DNA of 64,000 bases from Siphonodentalium dalli (taxonomy: Eukaryota > Mollusca > Scaphopoda > Gadilida > Siphonodentaliidae). The DNA lies in assembly GCA_032622095.1 (NCBI GenBank), contig CP136063.1:280851426-280915425 (forward strand), in the 5' to 3' direction. Below, one piece after another: positions 39,142 to 49,280 of this stretch (position 1 is its first letter; every line of letters starts with the position of its first letter). The position numbers and the translations under genes are program-made. The notes below the pieces were generated by a model, which did no database searches, had not been told where the DNA came from, and saw only the letters and a program-made list of their open reading frames with translations.

Positions 39142-39361
39142 GAGAGTAGTTGGAATACATTGAACAGCGCATTTGATATACATTTAATTACTACATGAGA
39201 GTAGTTGGAATACATTGAACAGCGCATTTGATATACATTTAGTTACTACATGAGAGTAGTTGGAATACATTGAACAGCGCATTTGATATACATTTAGTTA
39301 CTACATGATAGTAGTTGGAATACATTGAACAGCGCATTTGATATACATTTAGTTACTACAT
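39142..39361. repeat. 55-bp tandem repeat, four copies
   Basis: Units start GAGAGTAGTTGGAATACATT at 39142, 39197, 39252 and 39307 and end TAGTTACTACAT, with two or three substitutions overall. No known function. Confidence 0.95.
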
Positions 39362-39491
39362 GCAGTCATTGGTATGGAACAGAAAACAATATATCCCTGA
39401 ATAATTTTGGAATAACAATTCCTATATCTCTTCAAAATATATATAAGCCTCGTAAAAAGACTATGAATAGTCCTAAGGTGTGCATTTAAGA

Positions 39492-39750
39492 TTGCCCTGT
39501 GCCAATGCATTCTCTTATATATGCGAGTCGACCATAGGTCGCCTCGCATATATAATAGAATACATTGGCCTAAAAAAAATTCATGTTTTAACACTTTTTA
39601 CCATTTTTTCTTACATTCTTTAACAATTTTATAATTTTTTCTTACATTTTTAAACAATTTTTATAATATTTTTCTACATTCTTTGACAATTTTATCATTG
39701 GAACCGGCTCATTGACCACATTGTGATAGTTACAGTTATGCCCTGTATGA
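39492..39750. mobile_element. Partial, rearranged copy of the hairpin MITE
   Basis: GCCCTGTGCCAATGCATTCT starts hairpin 3 (39502-39568), followed by three TTCTTACATTCTTTAACAAT-type spacer units and then ACCGGCTCATTGACCACATT, which normally lies outside the hairpin. The order is shuffled compared with 44466-44857. Terminal repeats are absent. Confidence 0.65.
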
Positions 39751-39802
39751 GCGGAATAATTTATTGCTATGGGTGAACACATGCAATTATCCTACTTGTT
39801 AA

Positions 39803-40211
39803 CCCTTTACCCAACAAAACGGCCCTGTGCCAATGCATTCTCTCATATATGCGAGTCGACCGTAGGTCGCCTCGCATATATGAGAGAATGCATTGGCTTA
39901 ACACATATTAAAAATGATAAAAATTGTCAAAGAATGTAGAAAAATATTATAAAAATTGTTAAAAAATGTAAGAAAAAATTATAAAATTGTTAAAGAATGT
40001 AAGAAAAAATGGTAAAAAATGTTAAAAAATGAATTTGTTTTAGGCCAATGCATTTAGGCCAGGGCATAACTGTAACTATCACAATGTGGTCAATGAGCCG
40101 GTTTCAATGATATCCATATTTGTATGGTTCTATTGAGACAGACCCAAGATAATTTAGGCTGTTGCAGCTTCATTTTGGGCTATTTTTCTGGGCGTTTTGT
40201 TGGGTAAAGGG
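39803..40211. mobile_element. piggyBac-like MITE flanked by TTAA on both sides
   Basis: TTAA (39799-39802) precedes CCCTTTACCCAACAAAACGG and TTAA (40212-40215) follows TTTTGTTGGGTAAAGGG, so the ends are inverted repeats within a TTAA target duplication, the hallmark of piggyBac-type transposition. The left side has hairpin 4 (39830-39896); the right hairpin is reduced to GGCCAATGCATTTAGGCC. In hairpin 4 a T to C change in one arm is matched by A to G in the other. No transposase. Confidence 0.8.
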
Positions 40212-40233
40212 TTAATACAAATTATCGCCTATA

Positions 40234-40692
40234 TGTGACCGGCCATATCAAAGCCAGTCGTAAGTCGGGATTTTTTTTACCCTGTGCCAATGCATTCTCT
40301 TATATATGCGAGTTGACCATAGGTCCCCTCGCATATATAAGAGAATGCATTGGCCTAACAATTTTTTATCATTTTAATATTTTTTTCTTGTATTCTTTAA
40401 CAATTTTATAAGTTCACCCATACATAGCCCCAGACAAACATGAGCAGACGACACTCTTCTATATGCTTCTATATATGTGTGGGGCTCCCTGCAGGGTAAT
40501 GGATGTTTTGTATTTTATGTCCTAAAAAATTTAAGAAACATTTATTTTTAAAAAATGTTAAAAAATTGTTAGGCCAATGCATTCTCTTATATACGCGAGG
40601 CGACCTATGGTCGACTCGCATATATAAGAGAATGCATTGGCACAGGGTAAAAAAATCCTGACTTACGACTGGATTTGATATGGCGGGTCACA
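40234..40692. mobile_element. TGTGACC-ended MITE sharing the 67-bp hairpins, TA flanks
   Basis: Left TGTGACCGGCCATATCAAAG and right GATATGGCGGGTCACA are inverted, and the repeat continues inward through CCAGTCGTAAGTC and TTTTTTTACCCTG to the hairpins (40287-40353 and 40574-40640). TA flanks both ends (40232-40233 and 40693-40694), suggesting a TA duplication. The centre (GAGCAGACGACACTCTTCTA) is also present at 56.6 kb. The termini differ completely from the TTAA family although the hairpin is the same. Confidence 0.78.
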
Positions 40693-41355
40693 TATGAAAT
40701 GAACGATAATGAAATGTGATATCTGAATTTATGTACATAGTGTATATAAGTTTTGCTTGCTTCACTATCATGTGACTTTTGCAATAAATAAATAAATCAA
40801 TCATATAGGTGCACAAAGTCAAAGTGGCGCGCGGTGAAATTTTAATAAACAGTGGATTGCGAACAGCCCATGCTAGTGCAAATGTCGCATTTTAATGTAG
40901 TATATATAGTATGCCTCAGGAGTTTTTGAATAACAACAAGACCCGTCTAATGAATAAAGATTTTCGAGGTTTTCCATCGCTTACAGTTTAAAAGTTCACT
41001 TAATTTATGGTATTTGGTTTACAGTAATGGTATTTGTTTATGTATTTGCCTCACAAATCTTTTAAACACGGACATTCCAATATTCGTGGAATTCGTCGCC
41101 TATATCTTAACACATAGAGTACACAGTCTATTGGAATAATCTGCATTAATACATGCACCAGATTCGATTGGTAAGTGGTGATTACGGGTACGAAATTTGC
41201 AATAGTGTGTGGGTGATGTCATTTTTCACGAAAGAGAGTAAAGGCTGCTATGAATTTTGCTAGCTTTTTCAGAGCATATTGGAATAAAGCCTGTATATCA
41301 GTTTTCGTGTGTTTATCGGCCTATCGTGTCCTCCATTCCAAATTAGGTGTAATAT
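40693..41355. other. Spacer with possible retroelement 3' tail
   Basis: ATGTGACTTTTGCAATAAAT followed by AATAAATCAATC (about 40770-40800) resembles the A-rich 3' end of a retroelement. The remainder is featureless. Confidence 0.4.
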
Positions 41356-41590
41356 TCGACTATTTGCTGATGACACCTCTCTATTTCTCACAATTGAAGA
41401 TCCTACTATGGCCGCAGAAATAAATCAATGATGACCTCGAAACTCTCATGTGTTGGGCATCAGAATGGCTTGTAAAATTCAATCCCCTGAAAACGGAAGC
41501 TCTTTTAATCTCCAGGAACGAAACATCAGTATATCACCCCCATCTGACCATGGGAGCCGCGACAATTGTCGAGGTTGACAGCCATGTTCT
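41356..41590 (+). pseudogene. LINE reverse transcriptase fragment (motif C region)
   Basis: The plus frame reads IRLFADDTSLFLTIEDPTMA, then after two stops DLETLMCWASEWLVKFNP and KTEALLISRNE. This is RT motif C (F/YADD) followed by the W..W...FNP.KTE.L..SR segment. The reading breaks at about 41590 and its continuation (HKHLGLTFDN) is found at 42480, beyond an insertion of about 850 bases. Confidence 0.85.
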
Positions 41591-42439
41591 GGCATCTAAA
41601 ATATGAGGCTGTGTGAGATTTGGTAGATAAGATCTTACCCGCATTCTAAGACTCAAAAATCTGTGTTAGTTGACTGAGAGAACAAAACAGTCAATATATA
41701 AGAGACTTTCTCCGGGTCATGTGCCCGCGGTGCACGATACTTAGCAGAAACAACAAACTCTGCGGCCACTCATAAGTTAATAAAGTGATACTATGCATAT
41801 ACTCTGTGAATCTTGTGTCATATAAAATATTAAGACATTCACATGGACTAACTATGGATAATCATAAGGATTATACGAGACATTCGAGCTAAACTATACC
41901 TGTTGGATACGAGACTTTCGAGCTAAACCTACCTGTTGCATGGATACGAGACATTTGGATACGAAACATTCGAGAAAACTACATGTTGGATAGGATACGA
42001 GACATTCGAGCTAAACCTACCTGTTGGATACGAGACTTTCAAGCTAAACATGCATGTTGGATACGAGACATTTGGATACGAGACATTCGAATTAACCCAA
42101 TACATGTTGGATACGGGAAATTCGATTCATTCATTACGAGGAAGGATTATACGAGACAAACAAGATGATTCATAACCACGGATTATACGAGACATTCGAG
42201 TGATTAGCTACTATACGACATTAAGACAGTTTAGGACAGTTTAATACGGTGCGCACCGCGATTTACCGGTATAGAAATATAACGAGCTCGATAATCTGAC
42301 CAAATCTCATATAAATGCCAGCCAGAAACAAAAACGTGAATTGTACATATTATATATAATGATAATCTTGAATACAACAAAATTATCTACACAAAAATCT
42401 CATTCATTGACCAAAGATTGTCCGAACCCGTGATATCAA
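41591..42439. mobile_element. Insertion within the LINE, with a 33-bp degenerate tandem repeat
   Basis: Near the left edge lies TGTGAGATTTGGTAGATAA and near the right its degenerate inverse ATCTGACCAAATCTCATA (about 42295-42312), possibly terminal inverted repeats. Between are a TATATAAGAGACTTTCTCC segment and, from about 41872 to 42200, degenerate units of GGATACGAGACATTCGAGCT and AAACCTACCTGTT. No open frame belongs to a known family. Class uncertain. Confidence 0.5.
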
Positions 42440-43426
42440 CTTACGCCCACAATTATATTAGGGCCCGAGCTAACAACCCATAAACATCTGGGACTTACTT
42501 TCGACAACATGGGCTCATGGGGTATCCACATCAGAGCTATGCTCGATAAAGCATGGGGTCGAGTGAATTTAGTACGTAAACATAGATACAGGCTATGCAG
42601 AGACAGCAGAGTAACGCTTGAAAAAATACATTTATACACATTTATCCGACCAATACTGGAATATGCCTCCCCTGTGTGGGATAACTGCCCTGATTATCTT
42701 AGTGACGATATTGAAAAGGTACAGTACGAAATGGCCCTAATAGTAACAGGTGCAACCATCAGTACAAGTAATGCGTGCCTTTTGTCAGAAACTGGCTGGG
42801 AACTCCTCTCTTCACGTCGTAGAAAACACAAGCTATGCCAATTTTTTAAAATGATACGTGGAACTGCTCCATCAATTTTAAGAAATTATGTACGACCAAT
42901 TCAGGCAAATAATTCCAGATATAACTTCAGATTTGAACATATAAGACTACCCTCGAATATTAATTATGACTATTATATGGATTCTTTCTTACCATCTGCA
43001 ATTACCGAATGGAACAAACTGTCAGAAACTACAAACAGCAGCAGTACAATCGAAGACTTCAAAAAGGAACTGAACAGTGACAATATACGTCAACCTGCCT
43101 ATTTTTATCATAGTAAATGTCGTAAATCTCATATCCTCCATACCCGGTTAAGATTGAACTGCAGCCACATGAGTGGTGACCTGACAGATAACCATGTAAA
43201 AAATTCCCCCTTCTGTTTATGTGGGGAATTTGAGATAACTTACCACTATCTCTTTGAATGTACATTTTATCAAGAGCCCAGAAGAGAACTATATGACTCC
43301 CTGCCAAATGTTTCCTTATCTGAGAATACACTAATGCGGGGGTCAAGGGAGCTTAGTCTTCGCGAAAACAAACAAATATTTAATGCAGTACAGACATATA
43401 TTATGAGAACAAAAAGATTTCCATGA
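42440..43426 (+). pseudogene. LINE ORF2 C-terminal region, 305-codon open frame
   Basis: The open frame from 42509 to 43426 is the thumb and C-terminal part of a non-LTR reverse transcriptase; in-frame sequence just upstream (GPELTTHKHLGLTFDN) belongs to it, so the ATG at 42509 is internal. Recognisable: RPILEYASPVWDNC (about residues 48-61), a NIRLPSN-like basic/aromatic stretch, MDSFLPSAITEWNKL, and a C-terminal finger FCLCGEFEITYHYLFEC (C236, C238, H246, C251) preceded by HTRLRLNCSHMSGDL. Absence of stops over 900 bases suggests a fairly recent copy. The RPILEYASPVW motif is common in CR1/L2-type LINEs, but the clade is a guess. Confidence 0.85.
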
Positions 43427-44461
<1,035 letters not shown>

Positions 44462-44465
44462 TTAA

Positions 44466-44857
44466 CCCTTTACCCAACAAACCGGCCAAAACCGGCCAAA
44501 TAAAGCTGCAACAGCCTAAATTATCTTCGGTCTGTCTCAATAGAACCATACAAATATGGATATCATTGGAACCGGCTCCTTGACCACATTGTGAAGGTTA
44601 CAGTTATGCCCTGTGCCAATGCATTCTCTTATATATGCGAGTCGACCATAGGTCGCCTCGCATATATAAGAGAATGCATTGGCCTAAAAAAAATCTTTTT
44701 TTAACACTTTTTACCATTTTTTCTTACATTCTTTAACAATTTTATAATTTTTAATGTGTTAAGCCAATGCATTCTCTTATATATGCGAGGCGACCTATGG
44801 TCGACTCGCATATATAAGAGAATGCATTGGCACAGGGCCCTTCTGTTGGGTAAAGGA
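44466..44857. mobile_element. piggyBac-like MITE, complete, two inverted 67-bp hairpins
   Basis: TTAA flanks both ends (44462-44465 and 44858-44861). Terminal repeats CCCTTTACCCAACA and TGTTGGGTAAAGG are inverted. Inside: CGGCCAAAACCGGCC, CTGTCTCAATAGAACCATAC, GAACCGGCTCCTTGACCACA, hairpin 44616-44682, AT spacer, and hairpin 44764-44830 in the opposite orientation. It is the best complete copy and defines the family at 38.7 and 39.8 kb. Confidence 0.85.
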
Positions 44858-44861
44858 TTAA

Positions 44862-45021
44862 CCCATTAAATACTGGATACTCATTGACGAGTAGTTCCCT
44901 CGGGAAATGTTCAGATAATAAGTTCAACATAATATGTCGTTATGTTGATCTTATTATCTAACATTTCCCATCAAAGAATATGAATCCCTCTGCACTTGTG
45001 TTATCTTTTTGTATGACTCGT
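44862..45021. other. Short spacer with inverted segment
   Basis: TGTTCAGATAATAAGTTCAA (44908) and GTTGATCTTATTATCTAACA (44943) form an imperfect inverted repeat. TACTCATTGACGAGTAGTTC near 44878 reappears inverted near 56103-56130 (GAACTACTCGTCGATGAGTA), so this is part of a dispersed repeat. Confidence 0.5.
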
Positions 45022-45177
45022 GTCTGCTTTTTACGGCAGCGTAGAACCGCCACTTCCTCTTTTGTTACTAACTTGTTTAAACAAGTTAGCTAACTTGTTT
45101 AAACAATTTAGTAACTTGTTTAAACAAGTTAGTAACAGAAGAGGAGGTGGTGGCTCTACGCTGCCGTAAAAAGCAGA
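45022..45177. mobile_element. Inverted-repeat element with GTTTAAAC palindromes
   Basis: Ends TCTGCTTTTTACGGCAGCGT and ACGCTGCCGTAAAAAGCAGA are exact inverse copies; the repeat continues inward through GAACCGCCAC...CTCTT-GTTAC with a few mismatches. The centre has three copies of the 18-bp perfect palindrome AACTTGTTTAAACAAGTT, the middle one degenerate. No coding sequence. Confidence 0.8.
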
Positions 45178-45482
45178 AAATGGTTGTGAGTGATTGCCAG
45201 ATGCTAACTTGTTTAATCAAGTTAGCTAAATTGTTTAATCAAGTTCGTAACTTGTTTAAACAAGTTAGGTAACTTGTTTAAACAAGTTAGGTAACTTGTT
45301 TAAACAAGTTAGTAACATGTTTACACAAATTAGTTAACTTGTTTAAACAAGTTAGATAACATGTGTACACAAGTCAGCTAACTTGTTTAAACAAGTTAGT
45401 TAACTTGTTTAAACAAGTTAGTAACTTGTTTAAACAAGTTAGTAACAAAAGAGGAGGTGGCGGTTCTACGCTGCCGTAGCTT
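45178..45482. repeat. Extended array of AACTTGTTTAAACAAGTT palindromes with a second right end
   Basis: About 11 palindromic units spaced 20-24 bases apart, some mutated in both arms (for example AACATGTGTACACAAGT), ending with GGCGGTTCTACGCTGCCGTA at 45460-45479, a second copy of the right terminus. There is no matching second left terminus, so the region may be one enlarged element or two nested ones. Confidence 0.75.
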
Positions 45483-45520
45483 TTATTACCTGAACACCAC
45501 TCCAAATAAATGCTAGACCA

Positions 45521-45760
45521 ATGTATACCTTTATAACTGAATGGGATAACTCATTCAGTATAGAAAGGTTTAATGCTTTGAAACCAGACATAACCCCATC
45601 TATGCTATCGCCGACTGACTTGATAATTGAGGAGGGGGGTCACAAACGCATATTAAAACTCATACATGAATTCGCGCTGAGAAACTTGAATGCAATCCGT
45701 TGGTTGGCTGAAAACGCGTCATATAACGTCGATCACAGGCCCCAGCTTGTATCCATATGA
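45521..45760 (+). CDS. Unrecognised 79-codon open frame
   Basis: The frame encodes a mixed hydrophilic peptide with EEGGHKRILKLIHEFALRNL near its middle, a plausible amphipathic helix. No family recognised, no signal peptide, no splice sites evident. Its end overlaps the first unit of an 80-90-bp duplication (45724-45810 and 45817-45903), which speaks for repeat origin. It may be the tail of a retroelement protein; function not assigned. Confidence 0.15.
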   Translation: MYTFITEWDNSFSIERFNALKPDITPSMLSPTDLIIEEGGHKRILKLIHEFALRNLNAIRWLAENASYNVDHRPQLVSI

Positions 45761-45903
45761 TAAGGAAGCCACATGTTACTAGAATACCAAAACATACCCC
45801 GTTAAGTGTACATATAACGTCAATCACAGGCCCCAGCTTGTCTCATGTTATAAGGAAGCCACCTGTTACTAGAATACCAAAACATACCCAGTTAAGTGTA
45901 GAT
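45724..45903. repeat. Tandem duplication of about 93 bp
   Basis: AACGTCGATCACAGGCCCCA...CCGTTAAGTGTACAT is followed at an offset of about 93 bases by a second copy (AACGTCAATCACAGGCCCCA) with about ten differences. Confidence 0.85.
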
Positions 45904-46189
45904 AAAACGCATTCAACGTCAACCTATACGAATGAGTAGTCTCTGTAACCTGATCCGCCAAAAATACTACCCGGTCATCTGAATTTGAATCATTTACATG
46001 ATATTGAACAGCCCTCGGGTAGTATTCATTTTCACACAATCTTAAACTAAGCCCTAAACTCACAAATACACAATCTGTGCACGGCTCACTCGAGGCCATC
46101 TTACTATAAGTTTATTACTTTCTATATTTACCAAACTGGGGATCCCCCACAATATACGACAGAATTATCCATCATTTTCATCATTATTA

Positions 46190-47016
46190 TCTAATATATA
46201 TTTTGGGACTTCTGTTTGTCTGTCTGTCTGTTAGCTATGGTCGGGAACACTGCCGGGCGGATTTAGCCCAAACTTGCTATATAAGGGTAAAATTACCAGC
46301 TGGAATGTCATCGCACCGCTTCTGAGAGCGTCAGAGCACTCATTCTCCAATCCCACGCCACCGCAATTGGTAGTTCATGGGTTAATCGCGTGATAGTTAA
46401 AGAGCGTTCGTATCCGCAGTGTCGTTGATAAAGAGCGTGTATATATATGTGTCAAACCGTTACATAGGAAATATGCATGCATTTCCATTGCATAGAACTC
46501 GCTTCTACGAATCTTCCCAAGGCTGGCAAAATTGTTAATAAATGCGTTTATGTCTCTTCGATAATTGCCTAATACGATTAAAGCGTGGAGTCTGTCCATT
46601 TTCCCATGAAAAATCGAATTCTACGACCACCGGGTTCGAGATATGTTATTATTTCCGACATCGTCATTTTTGTCACTCGAAATCACGCACTCGATTCGGT
46701 GTCAATTCATCCCTTGCGAGGCCTTCTCAAATTATGTCTTCACTTCCCAGTTATGCCCCAGGGTGTGGACTATGAGGATAGATTTATTGCAAGTCATAAG
46801 ATATTTTTTATTGCCCGGGAACAATACTTATTAGTTGATTCCATCGATCGTCTTATGTTTCCGTTTTCGACGCATCGCGTAAATAATGTACTTGCACTAA
46901 ATCGTTCCTCTTGACTCATCGCCGAGAGGCTTTATCTGTATGACATCATAAGGGTGAATGGGGGAGATTTTTCCGCCCGAGGTGACCTTCACCTTGAAAC
47001 GGGTACCCACAAATGA
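46190..47016 (+). mobile_element. Helitron-like element, type A start with type D core, 3' end not found
   Basis: Flank A, then TCTAATATATATTTTGGGAC, CTGTCTGTTAGCTATGGTCG and GGCGGATTTAGCCCAAACTT; then the type D core (46321-46440: TCAGAGCACTCATTCTCCAA ... ATAAAGAGCGTGTAT). The following 500 bases are unique in the window and include a 109-codon frame (46585-46914). A piece GAGGTGACCTTCACCTTGAA near 46978 resembles a type A module. No CTAG terminus is visible before the next element begins at 47017. Confidence 0.5.
46585..46914 (+). CDS. Unrecognised 109-codon open frame within a Helitron-like element
   Basis: It encodes a peptide with a hydrophobic N-terminal third (SRYVIISDIVIFVT) and no recognised motif. 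It lies downstream of the type D core and its TATA-like motif, so capture of a host fragment by the element is conceivable, though the sequence also has overlapping open frames in other phases. I do not recognise it and consider chance likely. Confidence 0.15.
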   Translation: MESVHFPMKNRILRPPGSRYVIISDIVIFVTRNHALDSVSIHPLRGLLKLCLHFPVMPQGVDYEDRFIASHKIFFIAREQYLLVDSIDRLMFPFSTHRVNNVLALNRSS

Positions 47017-47228
47017 TCTAATATATATTTTGGGACTTCTGTCTGTTTGTTTGTCTGTTAGCTATGGCCGGGAAAACTGCTGGACGGATTTCGACGAAAT
47101 TTGATACCTACGGATAATTTTGTCCGGGGAGTGTTTTGGACGAGTCAAATCGTGACTCCGACCTGACCTTGACCTTCAAAATGGTCAATTCAAGGTCAAA
47201 GCCCGGACGAAGTCGGGTCACCTGCTAG
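47017..47228 (+). mobile_element. Helitron-like element, type A, minimal single-module copy
   Basis: 212 bases: flank A, TCTAATATATATTTTGGGAC, CTGTTAGCTATGGCCGGGAA, GGACGGATTTCGACGAAATT, one module with TGACCTTGACCT (47164-47175) facing TCAAGGTCA, then GCCCGGACGAAGTCGGGT, spacer and CTAG. The next base is C rather than T. It shows the shortest complete form of the family and so defines which parts are constant. Confidence 0.75.
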
Positions 47229-47827
47229 CGTAATATATATGTGTATTGGAAATAACATATCCTGTCATATCATATCCGTTGAAAATGGGCGTTAACTTCT
47301 TGTTTAATCTGGCAGTTCAGATTAAATATTACGAACTACATGTAGCAGGGTTGCCCGGGTTAACATAATTATTTGGCTGAATATGTCTGCAGTCTTTATC
47401 AATGGCAAAGATAAACCTGCACCCATATCGTTTGTGGTGGCCCGATACCAAACCCTGACTCGGGCGGCGTCACGTGGGAATATATACTCTATACATTAAA
47501 TAAATACGTCGTATCATGGAGATGACTATATTGTATAAACATTGGCGACACCCTTGTTAGCAAGTTGGTGCCCCTTTCCATACATACATTACTGACTTAG
47601 AGGGATTCTTTTCTTGAACTTTAAACAGATTCATCGCATCATGGATGGTACCATATCGGAATGATCTGAAGGTACCATGTCGGAAAATTGACAATACACC
47701 ATTATGTTTCCTATATGAAGGGTGTTCCAGGCTAAACCAGGTGAAAGCTAACGTCATCCACATCAACCAAGAAAAACACCAGCTGAACTTAACTCGTGTA
47801 CATATGTGTTTGATAACTGTTTTTATT
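47229..47827. other. Unremarkable region
   Basis: No recognised gene. GATGGTACCATATCGGAATG and AAGGTACCATGTCGGAAAAT (47643 and 47669) form a short direct repeat. A 69-codon minus-strand frame (47557-47766) crosses it and could not be assigned. Confidence 0.4.
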
Positions 47828-47907
47828 AGTCGAGTTTTTTTCCAAAACTCGACTTATAGTTTGATGGGGGACGGTGGGCGGGCGGGCGGCGGACGGGCGG
47901 GCGGCGT
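47828..47907. repeat. AGTCGAGTTTT hairpin followed by G-rich tract
   Basis: AGTCGAGTTTT (47828-47838) pairs exactly with AAAACTCGACT (47844-47854). About 12 bases later comes a G-rich tract (47866-47907) with runs GGGGG, GGG, GGG, GGG, GGG, GGG separated mainly by single C, a candidate G-quadruplex. The hairpin starts the dispersed repeat that continues to 48540. Confidence 0.75.
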
Positions 47908-48540
47908 GTTTTGCTTATAACTCAACCGTTTATTGACGGACTACTAAAAAAAAATTTGGTGTGTGAGTACATATCCATGCACGTAAGCTGCAGACAAAAA
48001 TCGGGTTCGTCCGCACATTTATTACAGAGTTATGGCCCTTTGCCATTTTTCACTGATTTTAGGCTCGTTAGCGCAACAACTTCAACAAACGTTATCTGAT
48101 TCGATTGAAATTTGGGATATAGGTGTCTCCCAAGAATATCTCGGATGAGTTCGAAAACCGGCCTGGTCCGATAAAATTTGATAGAGTTATGGCCCTTAAT
48201 TAGTCATTTTTCACGAATTTTCAGCTCGTTAGCGCGATAACTTCAACAAACGTTATCCGATTTGATTGAAATTTGGTATATAGGTGTCTCACAAGAATAT
48301 CTCGGTCGAGTTCGAAAACCGGCCAGGTCCAATAAAATTTGATAGAGTTATGGCCCTTAATTAGTCATTTTTCACGAATTTTCAGCTCGTTAGCGCGATA
48401 ACTTCAACAAACGTCCTCCGATTTGTTTAAAATTTGGAATAGACGTACTTGCCAAGAATATTTCGGACGAGTTCGAAAACCAGCCTGGGCCGATAAAATT
48501 TGATAGAGTTATGGCCCTTAATTAGTCATTTTTATGTGTA
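47908..48540. repeat. 160-bp tandem module repeat (AGAGTTATGGCCCTT type)
   Basis: AGAGTTATGGCCCTT occurs near 48026, 48185, 48345 and 48505. Each module carries TCGTTAGCGC, AACTTCAACAAACG, CCGATTTGATTGAAATTTGG, AAGAATAT.TCGG and GAGTTCGAAAACC. The last three modules are spaced 160 bases. No coding. Confidence 0.85.
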
Positions 48541-49280
48541 CCCATACCATGTATGGTACACATAATGCCGACGTCCGGATCAACCATCCGTCGTTCGTCC
48601 GTCCGTCTGTCCGTCTGTCCGTCCGTCCGTCCGTCCGTCTGTCCGTCTGTCCGTCTGTCCGTAGGCACTTGCTATCCGATTCATTTACTTGAATATTTTT
48701 TATCGGATCTTGTTAAAATTTATGTGCATGTTTATGATGACACACTCCTCACCTGTATAGTTTTTGGTATCGATCGGTTGATCGGTTTAGAAATTATTAA
48801 CACTTTGCATCCGCACATAGGCATGAGCTATCCGATGCTGTAACCAAAGTATTTTTTGTCCGATTGTTTTCATATTTGATATGTAGGTTTATAATGACAC
48901 ACACCTCACCTGTATAGTTTTTGGTATCGATCGGTTGATCGGTTTAGAAAATAATTAACCCTGCACACAAATGCTATCTGATGCATCTAAGTCAAACTGT
49001 TTTCTTCTGATATGCCTCATATTTCTTACCTAGGTTTTTCTTAGCACGTTCTTTATCTGTATGGTTTTTGGTATAGTTTAATTAACCCTTTTCAAACTTA
49101 TGTTTACTTAGAACTCACGCAAGCTGCTATGACTCAAAACATTTTTCATCTGATCTACACCAAATTTGGTACATGTGGTCCTCACCCCGAAATACAGATC
49201 AAGTTCAAATTTGGGTTTGATCCGATATATTTTAACAGAGTTATGGCCCTTTATAATTCAAGTAATTTACTACCTATTGT
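48541..49280. repeat. Dispersed repeat with CCGT microsatellite and GACACAC modules
   Basis: Starts with the palindrome ATACCATGTATGGTA (48547-48561), then a CCGTCCGTCTGT tract (48593-48662), then modules with AATTTATGTGCATGTTTATG or TTTGATATGTAGGTTTATAA, ATGACACAC-CTCACCTGTATA and GGTATCGATCGGTTGATCGG (about 48700-48960), decaying to the right. A CACCAAATTTGGTACATGTG and AGAGTTATGGCCCTT pair at 49158-49253 belongs to the previous family. Confidence 0.7.

Noticed and set aside
41600-41860. Solo LTR (TGTGAG start, TATATAAG, GTTAATAAAG)
   Set aside because: No matching second LTR, no CA end with target duplication, and no primer-binding site found.
47557-47766. 69-codon minus-strand frame that looks protein-like
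   Set aside because: No recognised motif, it crosses a short direct repeat, and splice signals are poor.
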